The notes: generated by a model from the letters alone, not told the origin. A stretch of 23,399 nucleotides of DNA from UBA6022 sp036382575 (GCA_036382575.1 DASVHL010000049.1:1-23399), one strand, 5' to 3'. Shown: positions 7,010 through 15,028, numbered from the stretch's first letter. Program-made: numbers and translations.

Positions 7010-7010
7010 T

Positions 7011-7035
7011 AAACTGATATACTATATATCAGTTT
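7011..7035. promoter_or_regulatory. perfect palindrome abutting the rsmH start codon
   Basis: AAACTGATATA (7011-7021), CTA, TATATCAGTTT (7025-7035): an 11-bp perfect inverted repeat ending one base before ATG 7036. It contains TATACT (7018-7023), a plausible -10 box that would give a leader of about 5 nt. It may be an operator overlapping a promoter, or an RNA hairpin covering the start in longer transcripts. Confidence 0.6.
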
Positions 7036-7926
7036 ATGAGTATTAAAGAACATCCACCACAACATGTTCCCGTTTTACTAGACGCGACACTTGAAACACT
7101 TCATCCTATTCAGGGCGAGAATTATCTCGATCTGACGGCAGGGTACGGTGGTCATGCTCGGCGCGTTTTAGATTTAACGAAAAACTACGAAGCTTCCGTT
7201 TTGGTTGATCGTGATAGTTTTGCAATTGCAGAGCTGGGCGAATTTACCGAGAAGGGGGTTACTTTACTGCATACCGATTTCGTCAGCGCTGCTCGCAGCC
7301 TGGTTGAAGAGGGGAAGCAGTTTGATATCGTACTTGTTGATTTGGGGGTGTCATCACCACAGCTCGACAAGAGCGAACGAGGGTTTTCCTTTACTCATGA
7401 TGGTCCGCTTGATATGCGGATGGATCGTCGCCAAGAAGTCTCAGCCGAAACGCTGGTCAACAAGGCATCAAAAGACGAACTTATTCATATCATTCGCACC
7501 TACGGTGAAGAGCCAACTGGATTTGCGCGGCGGATTGCCGATGCAATTGTGACTAATCGTCCGATTACTACGACCAGTAAACTCGCCGAACTTGTCAAAA
7601 GCGCTCACGTCGGCAAGTGGAAGAAAATCCACCCAGCGACACGCACATTTCAAGCACTCCGTATTGCGGTCAACCAAGAACTACGACAGGTTGAAGAATT
7701 ACTCCCACTATTGCCAAAGCTATTAACGCCAGGCGGTCGGGTAGGGATTATCAGCTTTCATAGTCTGGAAGATAGGTTAGTAAAACAGTATTTCAACGAA
7801 CAGAAGAATGCTGGCTACGAAGCCGAACTCCAGTTACTGACCAAAAAGCCGTTAGCCGGAGACATTTACGACGTTCACAACCCGCGATCACGTAGTGCAA
7901 AACTACGGGCCGCAGTGAAAAAATAA
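7036..7926 (+). CDS. rsmH: 16S rRNA (cytosine1402-N4)-methyltransferase RsmH
   Basis: 296 residues, usual length for RsmH (MraW). It methylates N4 of C1402 in 16S rRNA using S-adenosylmethionine, tuning the ribosomal P site. The family opening 'HVPVLLDATLETL' is present. The SAM loop is DLTAGYGGH (residues 32-40), followed by 'VDLGVSSPQLD', 'ERGFSFTHDGPLDMRMD' and 'ISFHSLEDRLVKQYF'. No Shine-Dalgarno sequence precedes ATG 7036, which directly follows a perfect palindrome. It is the second protein gene of the dcw cluster, in its conserved place after mraZ. Confidence 0.96.
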   Translation: MSIKEHPPQHVPVLLDATLETLHPIQGENYLDLTAGYGGHARRVLDLTKNYEASVLVDRDSFAIAELGEFTEKGVTLLHTDFVSAARSLVEEGKQFDIVLVDLGVSSPQLDKSERGFSFTHDGPLDMRMDRRQEVSAETLVNKASKDELIHIIRTYGEEPTGFARRIADAIVTNRPITTTSKLAELVKSAHVGKWKKIHPATRTFQALRIAVNQELRQVEELLPLLPKLLTPGGRVGIISFHSLEDRLVKQYFNEQKNAGYEAELQLLTKKPLAGDIYDVHNPRSRSAKLRAAVKK

Positions 7927-7952
7927 AACAAAAAGGGAAAGGGCACAAAAAT

Positions 7953-8024
7953 ATGCCAATTCACATTCCAGTAACATTCGAAGACGCAAGCGCAGCGCAA
8001 ACTGTCGCTGTACGTCACGGATAG
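7953..8024 (+). CDS. possible 23-residue small ORF
   Basis: ATG 7953 is preceded by GGGAAAGGG (7935-7943), a better ribosome binding site than those of its large neighbours. It encodes 23 residues (MPIHIPVTFE...TVAVRHG) ending in TAG. A 9-bp perfect hairpin begins 11 nt after the stop. The arrangement recalls a leader peptide with an attenuator, but no run of a regulatory amino acid is visible. Real translation is uncertain. Confidence 0.35.
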   Translation: MPIHIPVTFEDASAAQTVAVRHG

Positions 8025-8034
8025 TTAAACAATC

Positions 8035-8062
8035 GATCTGCCATCCTATGGGGTGGCAGATC
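8035..8062 (+). other. hairpin in the rsmH-ftsL intergenic region
   Basis: GATCTGCCA (8035-8043) pairs perfectly with TGGCAGATC (8054-8062). A wobble and two further C-G pairs extend the stem to 12 around a 4-nt loop. No T-run follows, so it is not a classical terminator. It may be a processing or attenuation element that adjusts expression of ftsL-ftsI relative to rsmH. Confidence 0.5.
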
Positions 8063-8102
8063 ACCAAAATAAAACATCAAAAATAAAAAGAAACAAATAA
8101 TA

Positions 8103-8453
8103 ATGTATAACCAACGAACCACACAGTTTAGTTCTCGTCGTGTTAGCAATTGGAGCCGTAATCAAAACACAGCTCGCTTCACGTCAAACGTCAAACTCGG
8201 CCCAGTGACTCATACGGTGCTTGTCGCCCTTATGATTACCGTGCTCGGCTTGATATACTTAACACAGGCTACTCGTACGACGGGTTATGATTATGAGGCG
8301 CAGGCAATTGATCAGAAAATTGCCGAGCTTTCGACCAAACAAACAGATTTGGAAATCGAGAATGCTCGCTTAACCGCACTTGAAACAGTTAAGAACAGTA
8401 GTGTGGCTAAGTCTATGGAAAAGCCAGCATCGACAAATTACGTTAGTGAATAA
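8103..8453 (+). CDS. ftsL: FtsL/DivIC-like septal protein
   Basis: 116 residues with the FtsL layout: a basic cytoplasmic N-terminus (1-32), one membrane helix (about 33-54, VTHTVLVALMITVLGLIYL), then an extracytoplasmic coiled coil (EAQAIDQKIAELSTKQTDLEIENARLTALE). The primary sequence of FtsL is poorly conserved, so the call rests on topology and on the position between rsmH and ftsI. It would bridge FtsQ and the FtsW-FtsI synthase at the septum. There is no good ribosome binding site; the leader is A-rich. The stop lies 3 nt before ftsI. Confidence 0.75.
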   Translation: MYNQRTTQFSSRRVSNWSRNQNTARFTSNVKLGPVTHTVLVALMITVLGLIYLTQATRTTGYDYEAQAIDQKIAELSTKQTDLEIENARLTALETVKNSSVAKSMEKPASTNYVSE

Positions 8454-8456
8454 AAT

Positions 8457-10211
8457 ATGCAATTAGAGCTCGCAAAAGGAAGTCGTCCACGAATCCTCGC
8501 TATGATACTGATCGCGATCATGGCGATTTTTGTGTTGCGACTTTTTTATCTGCAAGTAATCCGACATGATTTTTATGTTGCTGCGGCAAAAGAAGAGCAG
8601 CAGCGCCAACTGGTGTTACCGGCCCAGCGAGGTGAGATCTACACGATGGATAGTGGCACGCCAACCAAGCTTGTCATGAATGAAACTGTTTACACGGTAT
8701 TTGCTGATCCAAAAATTATCAAGAAATCACAACCAGTCATCGATGCGATCCAACAAATCGCCGGTGGTAATGCGCGACCTAATCTTGAGGCGCTCCTCGC
8801 TAAAAAAGAATCGCGCTACCAAATCATTGCCACGAAAGTTTCCGTCAAACAGGCAGCTATGTTAAAAGAAAAAAAACTAAGTGGTATCGGCTTTCAACGG
8901 GAAACACAGCGTGTCTATCCTGAAGGGCATTTAGCGGCGCAAACACTTGGCTTTGTTGATTTTGAAGGTACCGGTAAATATGGCCTCGAGGGTGCCTTGA
9001 ATGATCGTTTGACAGGTAAAGATGGGTTGTTGCAGACGGTAGCGGATGTACGTGATGTACCGCTGACGATTGGTGATGATTATATCAACAAGCCTGCGGT
9101 TAACGGTGATAATATCGTGATGACAGTGGATCGTAATATTCAATCGTATACCGAAAAAGCATTGGCTGACGGCCTACAGGAGTCTGGTGCGACTAATGGT
9201 AGCGTTATGGTGATGGATCCGCAGAGTGGAAAGGTACTAGCTATGGCTAACTTACCAACTTATAATCCAGCAAAATATAACGAAGTTCAGGACGCAGCAG
9301 CATTTAATAATGATACGATCAGCGCACCATACGAACCGGGATCGGATATCAAGACACTAACGATGGCGATTGGTCTGGACAAGGGTGTGGTGGAACCTGA
9401 TTCAACCTACAATAACACGGACTATATTACGGTTGCTGACCGAACAATTACCAATGCGACCAAGGGACAAACTGGTCAAATCACTTACCAGCATGCACTT
9501 AATTATTCACTGAATACTGGTTTTGTGACGATTGCCCAAAAACTGGGTGACGGCACGAACATCAATCAAAAGGCTCGCGATACAATGTATGATTATTTTC
9601 ATAATAAACTTGGGCTGGGTGTATTGACTGGCATCGAATTAGACAACGAAGCTCATGGTACGATCATTGCACCGACGGAAGTCGACGGTGGGGCGGTGCG
9701 ATATTCAAATATGTCATTTGGTCAGGGTATGGATGTGACGATGGTACAGGTATGTGCGGCCTTCAGCACTATTATTAATGGTGGTGTGTATCATCAGCCA
9801 ACGGTGATTGCTGGCAAGATGAGTGATGACGGAACGAAATTTATTCCTGCCACTGAAAAGGCTTCAAGGACGGGCGTGATTAGTAGCAGTGCTTCTGATA
9901 AGGTGCGCGCGATGGTGCACACGGCGCGCTCGGCATTTTATAGTCAGCAGGATACCGCCGGGTATTACACCGGGGGCAAGACGGGTACCTCACAGACGCT
10001 TCGTGATGGCAAATATGTCGATAACGAAACTGTCGGTACATACCTTGGTTTTGGCGGTGAAGATAGTAGTAGCAAGGGGCCAAAGTATGTCATAATGGTG
10101 CAAGTATCAGGTAAAAACATGAACCTTGCCGGTAACAAAGATGCAATGCCGATTTTTACCGATATCTCTAACTGGCTGCTTAATTATATGAAATTGCAAC
10201 CGAAAGGCTAA
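8457..10211 (+). CDS. ftsI: class B penicillin-binding protein FtsI (septal transpeptidase)
   Basis: 584 residues: one membrane anchor (about 14-33), a dimerisation/pedestal domain with 'PAQRGEIY' and 'YGLEGALNDRLTGKDG', then the transpeptidase domain. The three penicillin-fold motifs are Ser296-Asp-Ile-Lys299 (SxxK), Ser351-Leu-Asn353 (SxN) and Lys508-Thr-Gly510 (KTG). Asp-Ile inside SxxK is unusual, as the family mostly has STFK/STMK, but the catalytic Ser and Lys are kept. No PASTA domains follow. It cross-links septal peptidoglycan together with FtsW, encoded two genes downstream. There is no Shine-Dalgarno sequence before ATG 8457, so translation is probably coupled to ftsL. Confidence 0.93.
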   Translation: MQLELAKGSRPRILAMILIAIMAIFVLRLFYLQVIRHDFYVAAAKEEQQRQLVLPAQRGEIYTMDSGTPTKLVMNETVYTVFADPKIIKKSQPVIDAIQQIAGGNARPNLEALLAKKESRYQIIATKVSVKQAAMLKEKKLSGIGFQRETQRVYPEGHLAAQTLGFVDFEGTGKYGLEGALNDRLTGKDGLLQTVADVRDVPLTIGDDYINKPAVNGDNIVMTVDRNIQSYTEKALADGLQESGATNGSVMVMDPQSGKVLAMANLPTYNPAKYNEVQDAAAFNNDTISAPYEPGSDIKTLTMAIGLDKGVVEPDSTYNNTDYITVADRTITNATKGQTGQITYQHALNYSLNTGFVTIAQKLGDGTNINQKARDTMYDYFHNKLGLGVLTGIELDNEAHGTIIAPTEVDGGAVRYSNMSFGQGMDVTMVQVCAAFSTIINGGVYHQPTVIAGKMSDDGTKFIPATEKASRTGVISSSASDKVRAMVHTARSAFYSQQDTAGYYTGGKTGTSQTLRDGKYVDNETVGTYLGFGGEDSSSKGPKYVIMVQVSGKNMNLAGNKDAMPIFTDISNWLLNYMKLQPKG

Positions 10212-10215
10212 TCCC

Positions 10216-11256
10216 ATGAATCAATCAACACTGAGTAATATACACATCCATGATTTATCTGAAACCTTCCTTTTAAGTATTGGCGCCTTCTTGTTAGCGA
10301 TGATGCTGACACCTGTCTATACATCACTCGCGTATCGTTATAAGTTTTGGAAGAAGCAGCGTACTACCAGCACGACTGGTGAAAAACTTGAAGTCTTTAC
10401 GAAGCTACATGCTAATAAATTCAAGCGTACGATTCCAACAATGGCGGGGCTAATCGGAATTGTTACAATTTTTATCGTTACTATTTTCTTTAACCTTGAT
10501 CGTGCTGAAACATACTTGCCGCTCGCTGCACTGGTTGGTGGTGGCTTGGTGGGCTTACTCGATGATATTATTAACATCCGCGGACAGGGGACTGGTGTGG
10601 CTGGTCTCCGTTCAAGTTTAAAGTTTGCCATGATTACGGCGTTGGCTTTGGTGCTAGGCTGGTGGTTCTATAAAAATATTGGCGTTGATGCGGTGCATTT
10701 ACCGTTTCTCGGTGATTGGACACTTGGATGGTTGATTGTCCCACTGTTTGCGTTTGCTGTTGTAGCGACGAGCAATGCCGTCAATATTAGCGACGGACTA
10801 GATGGCTTGGCTGGTGGACTGCTGACAATTAGCTTCGGTACTTTTGGTGTGATTGCTCTGCTACAGGGTAATGTTCTTCTAGCAGGCTTTTGTTTCACTG
10901 TTGTTGGGGTATTACTTAGCTATCTTTGGTTTAATATTTTTCCAGCTCGTTTCTTTATGGGTGACGTTGGTAGCTTTGCGTTTGGTACAAGTCTCGGTGT
11001 GGTGGCGATGATGACAAACACGCTCTTCCTATTGCCGTTTATTGGTATTATCTTTGTTGTTGAGGCTGGCTCGAGTTTGATTCAGATTTTAAGTAAGCGA
11101 TTCCTACATAGAAAAGTATTTATCTCGGCACCAATCCACCATCACTTAGAGGCGACTGGCTGGCCAGAAACAAAAGTCACGATGCGCTTTTGGATTATTG
11201 CAGCTGTAGCTGGTATCGTTGGTGTTTTGCTGGCGCTCGCCGGGGGGCACATCTAA
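10216..11256 (+). CDS. mraY: phospho-MurNAc-pentapeptide translocase MraY
   Basis: 346 residues with about ten membrane segments. It transfers phospho-MurNAc-pentapeptide from UDP to undecaprenyl phosphate, making lipid I. Family hallmarks are Asp116-Asp117 in GLLDDIINIRG, SNAVNISDGLDGLAGG (residues 186 on), the GDVGS loop (249-253), and the His308-310 triplet in 'APIHHHLEATGW' followed by 'TMRFWI'. All catalytic Asp and His positions are intact. ATG 10216 lies 4 nt after the ftsI stop with AAAGG just upstream. The mur ligases that make its substrate are not in this window. Confidence 0.96.
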   Translation: MNQSTLSNIHIHDLSETFLLSIGAFLLAMMLTPVYTSLAYRYKFWKKQRTTSTTGEKLEVFTKLHANKFKRTIPTMAGLIGIVTIFIVTIFFNLDRAETYLPLAALVGGGLVGLLDDIINIRGQGTGVAGLRSSLKFAMITALALVLGWWFYKNIGVDAVHLPFLGDWTLGWLIVPLFAFAVVATSNAVNISDGLDGLAGGLLTISFGTFGVIALLQGNVLLAGFCFTVVGVLLSYLWFNIFPARFFMGDVGSFAFGTSLGVVAMMTNTLFLLPFIGIIFVVEAGSSLIQILSKRFLHRKVFISAPIHHHLEATGWPETKVTMRFWIIAAVAGIVGVLLALAGGHI

Positions 11257-11259
11257 ACC

Positions 11260-12567
11260 ATGCAGCCAGCTCGACGTTCGGTGGGGAGGGTCGCAGAGCG
11301 CGTTCGAGGCGTAGTGATGCGTCGCCATCGTCCAGATTATCAGATTGTTCTCTATATGGGACTTTTGATGTTACTAGGTCTCATTGTGATGTATGCCATT
11401 GGGCCTCAGCGTGCCAATGTGTTGAATAATGCCAACGGGACAGATTTTTACACCAGTACGTATTTCTTTGTAAAGCAGTCAGTTAGTTTACTTTTGGCGC
11501 TAGCAGCTTTCGTGATTATCGCAACAGTACCATTTGAGTTTATGAAAAAACATGCCAAGCGAATCTTGATTATTGGTCTGATCGCCTGTGCAGTGTTGGC
11601 GATTGCTGGTTGGGCTGGGCTAGGTATTGCCATGTGTAGCCACGGTGCATGTCGCTGGTTTAACCTGGGAGCTTTCGGTACCTTACAGCCAGCCGAACTA
11701 TTGAAATTTGGTTTACTACTCTTTGGCGCTGGATTCTTGGGGATGCGTATGAAACAGGGGATGATTAATGACATGAACCGGACCCTCATTCCACTCGGCG
11801 CACTTGTGTTGGTCGCGGTTATATTTGTCATTGGTATTCAGAAAGACATGGGGACGGGACTAGCGATGCTCGCGATTATTGCGAGTATGATGATGGTAAG
11901 CGGTATGAGTAGAAAAATTGGTGGGATTGTTGCTATTGCTGCAGTTTCATTAGGTTTATTACTGATTGTGACCGCACCTCATCGTATTGAACGTGTTATG
12001 ACATTCCTGGCAGGGGATAGCTCGATGACCGCTGGTGATGCTGATGCAAACTATCATATTAACCATGCAAAGATTGCTATTGGTAGTGGGGGATTTAGTG
12101 GGGTTGGCATTGGCAATAGTGTACAGGCGACTGGCTATCTGCCAGAGGCTATTAATGACTCGGTGTTTGCAATTATGGGCGAAACATTTGGCTTTGTCGG
12201 GCTAACGGTTATTTTATTGCTCTTTACAGCGCTTCTGATGCGCTTACTGCGAATAACTGATCATCTGCCAGATGCGTGGATGAAACTGGCTGTGGCGGGT
12301 GTATTTGGCTGGTTAGCGGCACATGTTATATTGAATGTAGCAGCGATGATTGGGGTTGTGCCATTGACGGGAGTCACACTGCCACTACTCAGTTTTGGTG
12401 GCACCAGTATGATTTTTATCGCCGGCGCATTGGGACTCGCGTTCCAGCTATCACGCTATACCGTTCACGGATCAACACATAAGGAGATGAATAATGAGAA
12501 TCTTGACAGTCGGCGGGGGGTCGGGCGGACACGTTACGCCAGTAGTCGCAGTACTCCGCGAACTTAA
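11260..12567 (+). CDS. ftsW: FtsW septal peptidoglycan polymerase (SEDS family)
   Basis: 435 residues with about ten membrane helices. SEDS hallmarks are 'RWFNLG...LQPAELLKF', the catalytic-type Asp196 in KDMGT, and 'GVTLPLLSFGGTSM' near the C-terminus. FtsW polymerises lipid II into septal glycan with FtsI. The start is ambiguous: ATG 11260 has a poor leader. In-frame ATG 11317 (Met20) has GAGG 7 nt upstream and yields a conventional N-terminus, RRHRPDYQIVLY. The last 74 nt overlap murG in another frame, so the Arg-rich tail (SRRGVGRTRYASSRSTPRT) is overprinted on the MurG lipid-binding loop. Confidence 0.94.
   Translation: MQPARRSVGRVAERVRGVVMRRHRPDYQIVLYMGLLMLLGLIVMYAIGPQRANVLNNANGTDFYTSTYFFVKQSVSLLLALAAFVIIATVPFEFMKKHAKRILIIGLIACAVLAIAGWAGLGIAMCSHGACRWFNLGAFGTLQPAELLKFGLLLFGAGFLGMRMKQGMINDMNRTLIPLGALVLVAVIFVIGIQKDMGTGLAMLAIIASMMMVSGMSRKIGGIVAIAAVSLGLLLIVTAPHRIERVMTFLAGDSSMTAGDADANYHINHAKIAIGSGGFSGVGIGNSVQATGYLPEAINDSVFAIMGETFGFVGLTVILLLFTALLMRLLRITDHLPDAWMKLAVAGVFGWLAAHVILNVAAMIGVVPLTGVTLPLLSFGGTSMIFIAGALGLAFQLSRYTVHGSTHKEMNNENLDSRRGVGRTRYASSRSTPRT
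12481..12486 (+). promoter_or_regulatory. canonical Shine-Dalgarno of murG
   Basis: AAGGAG, 7 nt before ATG 12494, is the best ribosome binding site in the window and lies inside ftsW. It fixes the murG start and confirms the overlap. Confidence 0.85.
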
Positions 12568-13648
12568 AAAGCGTAATCCAAAAGTTGAAGTTCGTTTCTG
12601 GTGTGATCGCAAGTTTACACCACAGGCGCGTAGTATCGTCCATCATTTTGATAGTAGTATTCCTGTGCAGACAATTCTGTCTGGTAAGTTCCGCCGGTAC
12701 AATAACCTGCCGATGTGGCGACAATTACTTCGTCCAGTATCGATCGTTTTTCCGAATGTTCGTGACATGATTTTGGTTGGCTGTGGGTTCGTTCAAAGCC
12801 TGGCTAAGTTAATCCTTTGGCGTCCTGACGTTGTCTTTACGAAGGGTGGTTATGTGTGTCTACCAGTCGGCCTGGCGGCAAAATTACTTCGCATTCCACT
12901 AGTGATTCATGATTCAGATGCACACCCCGGTCTCACGAATCGTATCTTGTCACGCTGGGCAACATCGATTGCCACTGGCGCACCGCTCAAACATTATCCA
13001 TATCCGGCATCACGTTCGCGCTATGTCGGTATTCCGATTGCAAATGAGTTTAGGAAAATTACGGCAACTGAACAGCGCGACGCAAAAGAAATGTTAGGTT
13101 GCGATCCAGCTCGTCCGCTTGTCGTCATTACGGGCGGTGGTTTAGGGGCTCAGCGTATTAATAATGCCGTGGCGCTGTCGCTACAGGATTTACTTCCACT
13201 GACATCTGTTATTCTCGTCTCGGGTACAGGCCAGTATGATGAAATGCGAGCTTTAACACCGCAAGACGATGATCGGTTCCAGTTGCATGCATTTGTTAGC
13301 AACGGTATGGCCACGATGCTTGGTGCGGCTGATATTGTCGTCACTCGTGCCGGTGCAACAACACTGCTTGAATTAGCATCACTGGCAAAACCGACAATCT
13401 TGATTCCAAATGGGTATCTTACGGGTGGTCATCAGCTTAAGAATGCAGCTGCTTACGCTGAACAGGGTGCTGTAGACGTGATTGACGAACATCAGTTGGA
13501 TATTGATCCTCAAGTCTTGGTCAAGGCAATTCGTGATCTATTGCACAATCAGTCGCGGCGTGACGACATGAGTAAGGCGTTTCATGCGTTTGCTCGCCCA
13601 CATGCCGCAGCCGACATGGCTGATATGATTTTAGCTGCAGCAAAATAA
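12494..13648 (+). CDS. murG: lipid II synthase MurG (GlcNAc transferase)
   Basis: 384 residues, GT-B fold. It adds GlcNAc from UDP-GlcNAc to lipid I on the inner membrane face. The N-terminal glycine loop is GGGSGGHVTP (residues 7-16), with Ser instead of the usual Thr in GGTGGH. Other motifs are 'SDAHPGLTNR', the GGGLGAQRIN loop of the C-terminal domain, and 'TRAGATTLLELASLAKPTILIP' with 'LTGGHQLKNA' for UDP-GlcNAc binding. The gene starts inside ftsW, which suggests linked translation. In most bacteria murC and murB come next; here ftsQ follows directly. Confidence 0.95.
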   Translation: MRILTVGGGSGGHVTPVVAVLRELKKRNPKVEVRFWCDRKFTPQARSIVHHFDSSIPVQTILSGKFRRYNNLPMWRQLLRPVSIVFPNVRDMILVGCGFVQSLAKLILWRPDVVFTKGGYVCLPVGLAAKLLRIPLVIHDSDAHPGLTNRILSRWATSIATGAPLKHYPYPASRSRYVGIPIANEFRKITATEQRDAKEMLGCDPARPLVVITGGGLGAQRINNAVALSLQDLLPLTSVILVSGTGQYDEMRALTPQDDDRFQLHAFVSNGMATMLGAADIVVTRAGATTLLELASLAKPTILIPNGYLTGGHQLKNAAAYAEQGAVDVIDEHQLDIDPQVLVKAIRDLLHNQSRRDDMSKAFHAFARPHAAADMADMILAAAK

Positions 13649-13660
13649 GCATAAGTTTGG

Positions 13661-13679
13661 TACAATTACTCTAGTAATT
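13661..13679 (+). promoter_or_regulatory. -10 box and palindrome abutting the ftsQ start
   Basis: TACAAT (13661-13666) is a plausible -10 box. AATTACT-CT-AGTAATT (13664-13679) is a perfect 7-bp inverted repeat ending directly at ATG 13680. No Shine-Dalgarno sequence is present. The layout matches that of rsmH, with a palindrome touching the start codon and containing part of the -10. Confidence 0.5.
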
Positions 13680-14627
13680 ATGGCCTTATTTCAAAAAAAA
13701 CAACAGCCAGATATCGCACCCCGTCGTCGACAATCGGGTGCGACTCCTTCATCTGAGCGTGCCACTGACGAGAGTTTGGCACAGCGCTATGCCTTTAAGC
13801 GCAACCGTACCTTAACAGGCAGCGCCTCAGCCCAAGTGGTGAGTGTGAGTGAAACAAATGCACAGTTAAAATCAAGTCGTGTTCAGGCTCACGATCTGAC
13901 TAGGCAGCGTCGTCGCATCGGCAGTGTTTTAGGTTTGACTTTAGCAGCTGCAGCGGTCTTGTTTGGTTTGGTGTGGCAATTTACCGCACAGCCAATCGTC
14001 AGGACCTCAGAACTTAGTCAGTCTCTGGATACGGCGTACACCCAGGCTGTCGATGATTATCTATCACGTCACCCGATTGAACGATTGCGCTTTCTGTTAC
14101 ATGAGGATGGTTTGAACGCGTATGTGCAGTCTGTAACACCTGAAGTCGAATCAATCAAAGTCGATGGCTCGGCAGGCTTTGGAAAATCAAACTTCACCGT
14201 TACAATGCGTCAGCCAATTGCCGGCTGGAGTATTCGCGGTGTACAGCAGTATGTCGATGCGTCTGGTACCTCTTTTCTGCGCAATCACTTCGCTACCCCA
14301 GAGGTGCAGATTGTCGATAATAGCGGTATTCAAGTGGAGGCTGGTCAGGCCGTGGCGAGTAATCAGTTCCTCGGTTTTGTTGGACGTGTTGTTGGCCTCT
14401 CGAATGCCCAGGGACACACTGTGACACAGGTAGTCATCCCACAGAACACGACTCGCCAAATAGAACTACGGTTACAGGACGTGCCATATCCAGTGAAATT
14501 ATCGATTGATCGCCCGGCAGGGGAGCAGATAGAGGATATGAGCAGGGCACTAGGCTGGTTAAAGGGCCGTAACCTCAACCCCGGCTATCTGGATGTACGG
14601 GTTAGCGGTCGTGCATTCTATAAGTAA
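13680..14627 (+). CDS. ftsQ: FtsQ/DivIB-like divisome protein
   Basis: 315 residues: a long basic, disordered cytoplasmic part (1-79), one membrane helix (about 80-103) and an extracytoplasmic region. The latter begins with a POTRA-like stretch where 'VESIKVDGSAGFGKSNFTVTMRQPIAGWSI' resembles FtsQ beta-domain sequence. The ending LQDVPYPVKLSIDRP...YLDVRVSGRAFYK matches the family's C-terminal 'iDLR...v..r' pattern. FtsQ scaffolds FtsL and FtsB and recruits FtsW-FtsI. It follows murG after 31 bp and is the last gene of the cluster. Tandem stops TAATAG close it. No ftsA or ftsZ follows. Confidence 0.82.
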   Translation: MALFQKKQQPDIAPRRRQSGATPSSERATDESLAQRYAFKRNRTLTGSASAQVVSVSETNAQLKSSRVQAHDLTRQRRRIGSVLGLTLAAAAVLFGLVWQFTAQPIVRTSELSQSLDTAYTQAVDDYLSRHPIERLRFLLHEDGLNAYVQSVTPEVESIKVDGSAGFGKSNFTVTMRQPIAGWSIRGVQQYVDASGTSFLRNHFATPEVQIVDNSGIQVEAGQAVASNQFLGFVGRVVGLSNAQGHTVTQVVIPQNTTRQIELRLQDVPYPVKLSIDRPAGEQIEDMSRALGWLKGRNLNPGYLDVRVSGRAFYK

Positions 14628-14670
14628 TAGGTAAAACACGAAAGGGCACTCCTCTTTCCTATTGCGATAG

Positions 14671-14689
14671 TGTTCTATTTTTGTTCTAT
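14671..14689 (+). repeat. GTTC-N7-GTTC element, copy 1
   Basis: TGTTCTATTTTTGTTCTAT, an 11-bp-period direct repeat of TGTTCTAT, lies 44 bp after the ftsQ stop. It is identical over 19 bp to copy 2 at 15372-15390. A half copy (ATAGAACAAAA) overlaps the -10 of the promoter at 19510-19538. An 11-bp period places both half-sites on one DNA face, as for a dimeric regulator. Confidence 0.65.
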
Positions 14690-14818
14690 TTTCGTGTATA
14701 CGACGAGAAAAGAAAAAACTATATTAAAATACAGAAATAACAATAAAGCAAATATGGAGAGTGAAGAGCAGGGGAAAGAGAAGGGTAAGAATTTTCTCAG
14801 AAAACTATTGATGAGTAT

Positions 14819-15019
14819 GTGAAAAAACATACAAAAGTATACAAACGAAACAAAAGTCAAATTATGCAAATGCGACGTCTGTGTGGAAAACTGCCTGTAG
14901 GTGTATGTTGTGAATTGGCACTCTCGCATAGCGATTATCAAGCTATGGGGCTATGTGTGAGTATGACGTATAGTAAACGTAAAACAATAAATACATACAC
15001 GTATAACACGGAGTATTAA
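14819..15019 (+). CDS. weak hypothetical 66-codon ORF
   Basis: GTG 14819 opens a 66-residue basic, Tyr/Lys-rich ORF (VKKHTKVYKRNKSQI...) with no recognised domain. It overlaps the TGA of a 22-codon ORF (14754-14822, MESEEQGKEKGK...) in an ATGTGA arrangement that would allow coupling. It ends 10 bp before a terminator-like hairpin. The reading frame stays open upstream to TAA 14786, so a non-ATG start further upstream is possible. Codon use is unlike the neighbouring genes (many Tyr, Cys and Thr). It may be noncoding. Confidence 0.2.
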   Translation: MKKHTKVYKRNKSQIMQMRRLCGKLPVGVCCELALSHSDYQAMGLCVSMTYSKRKTINTYTYNTEY

Positions 15020-15028
15020 TTACATGGC

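Noticed and set aside
14675..14941. 88-codon - strand ORF with Phe/Leu-rich sequence
   Set aside because: It overlaps the repeat element. Its composition is typical of the reverse strand of A-rich DNA, and no start signal is present.
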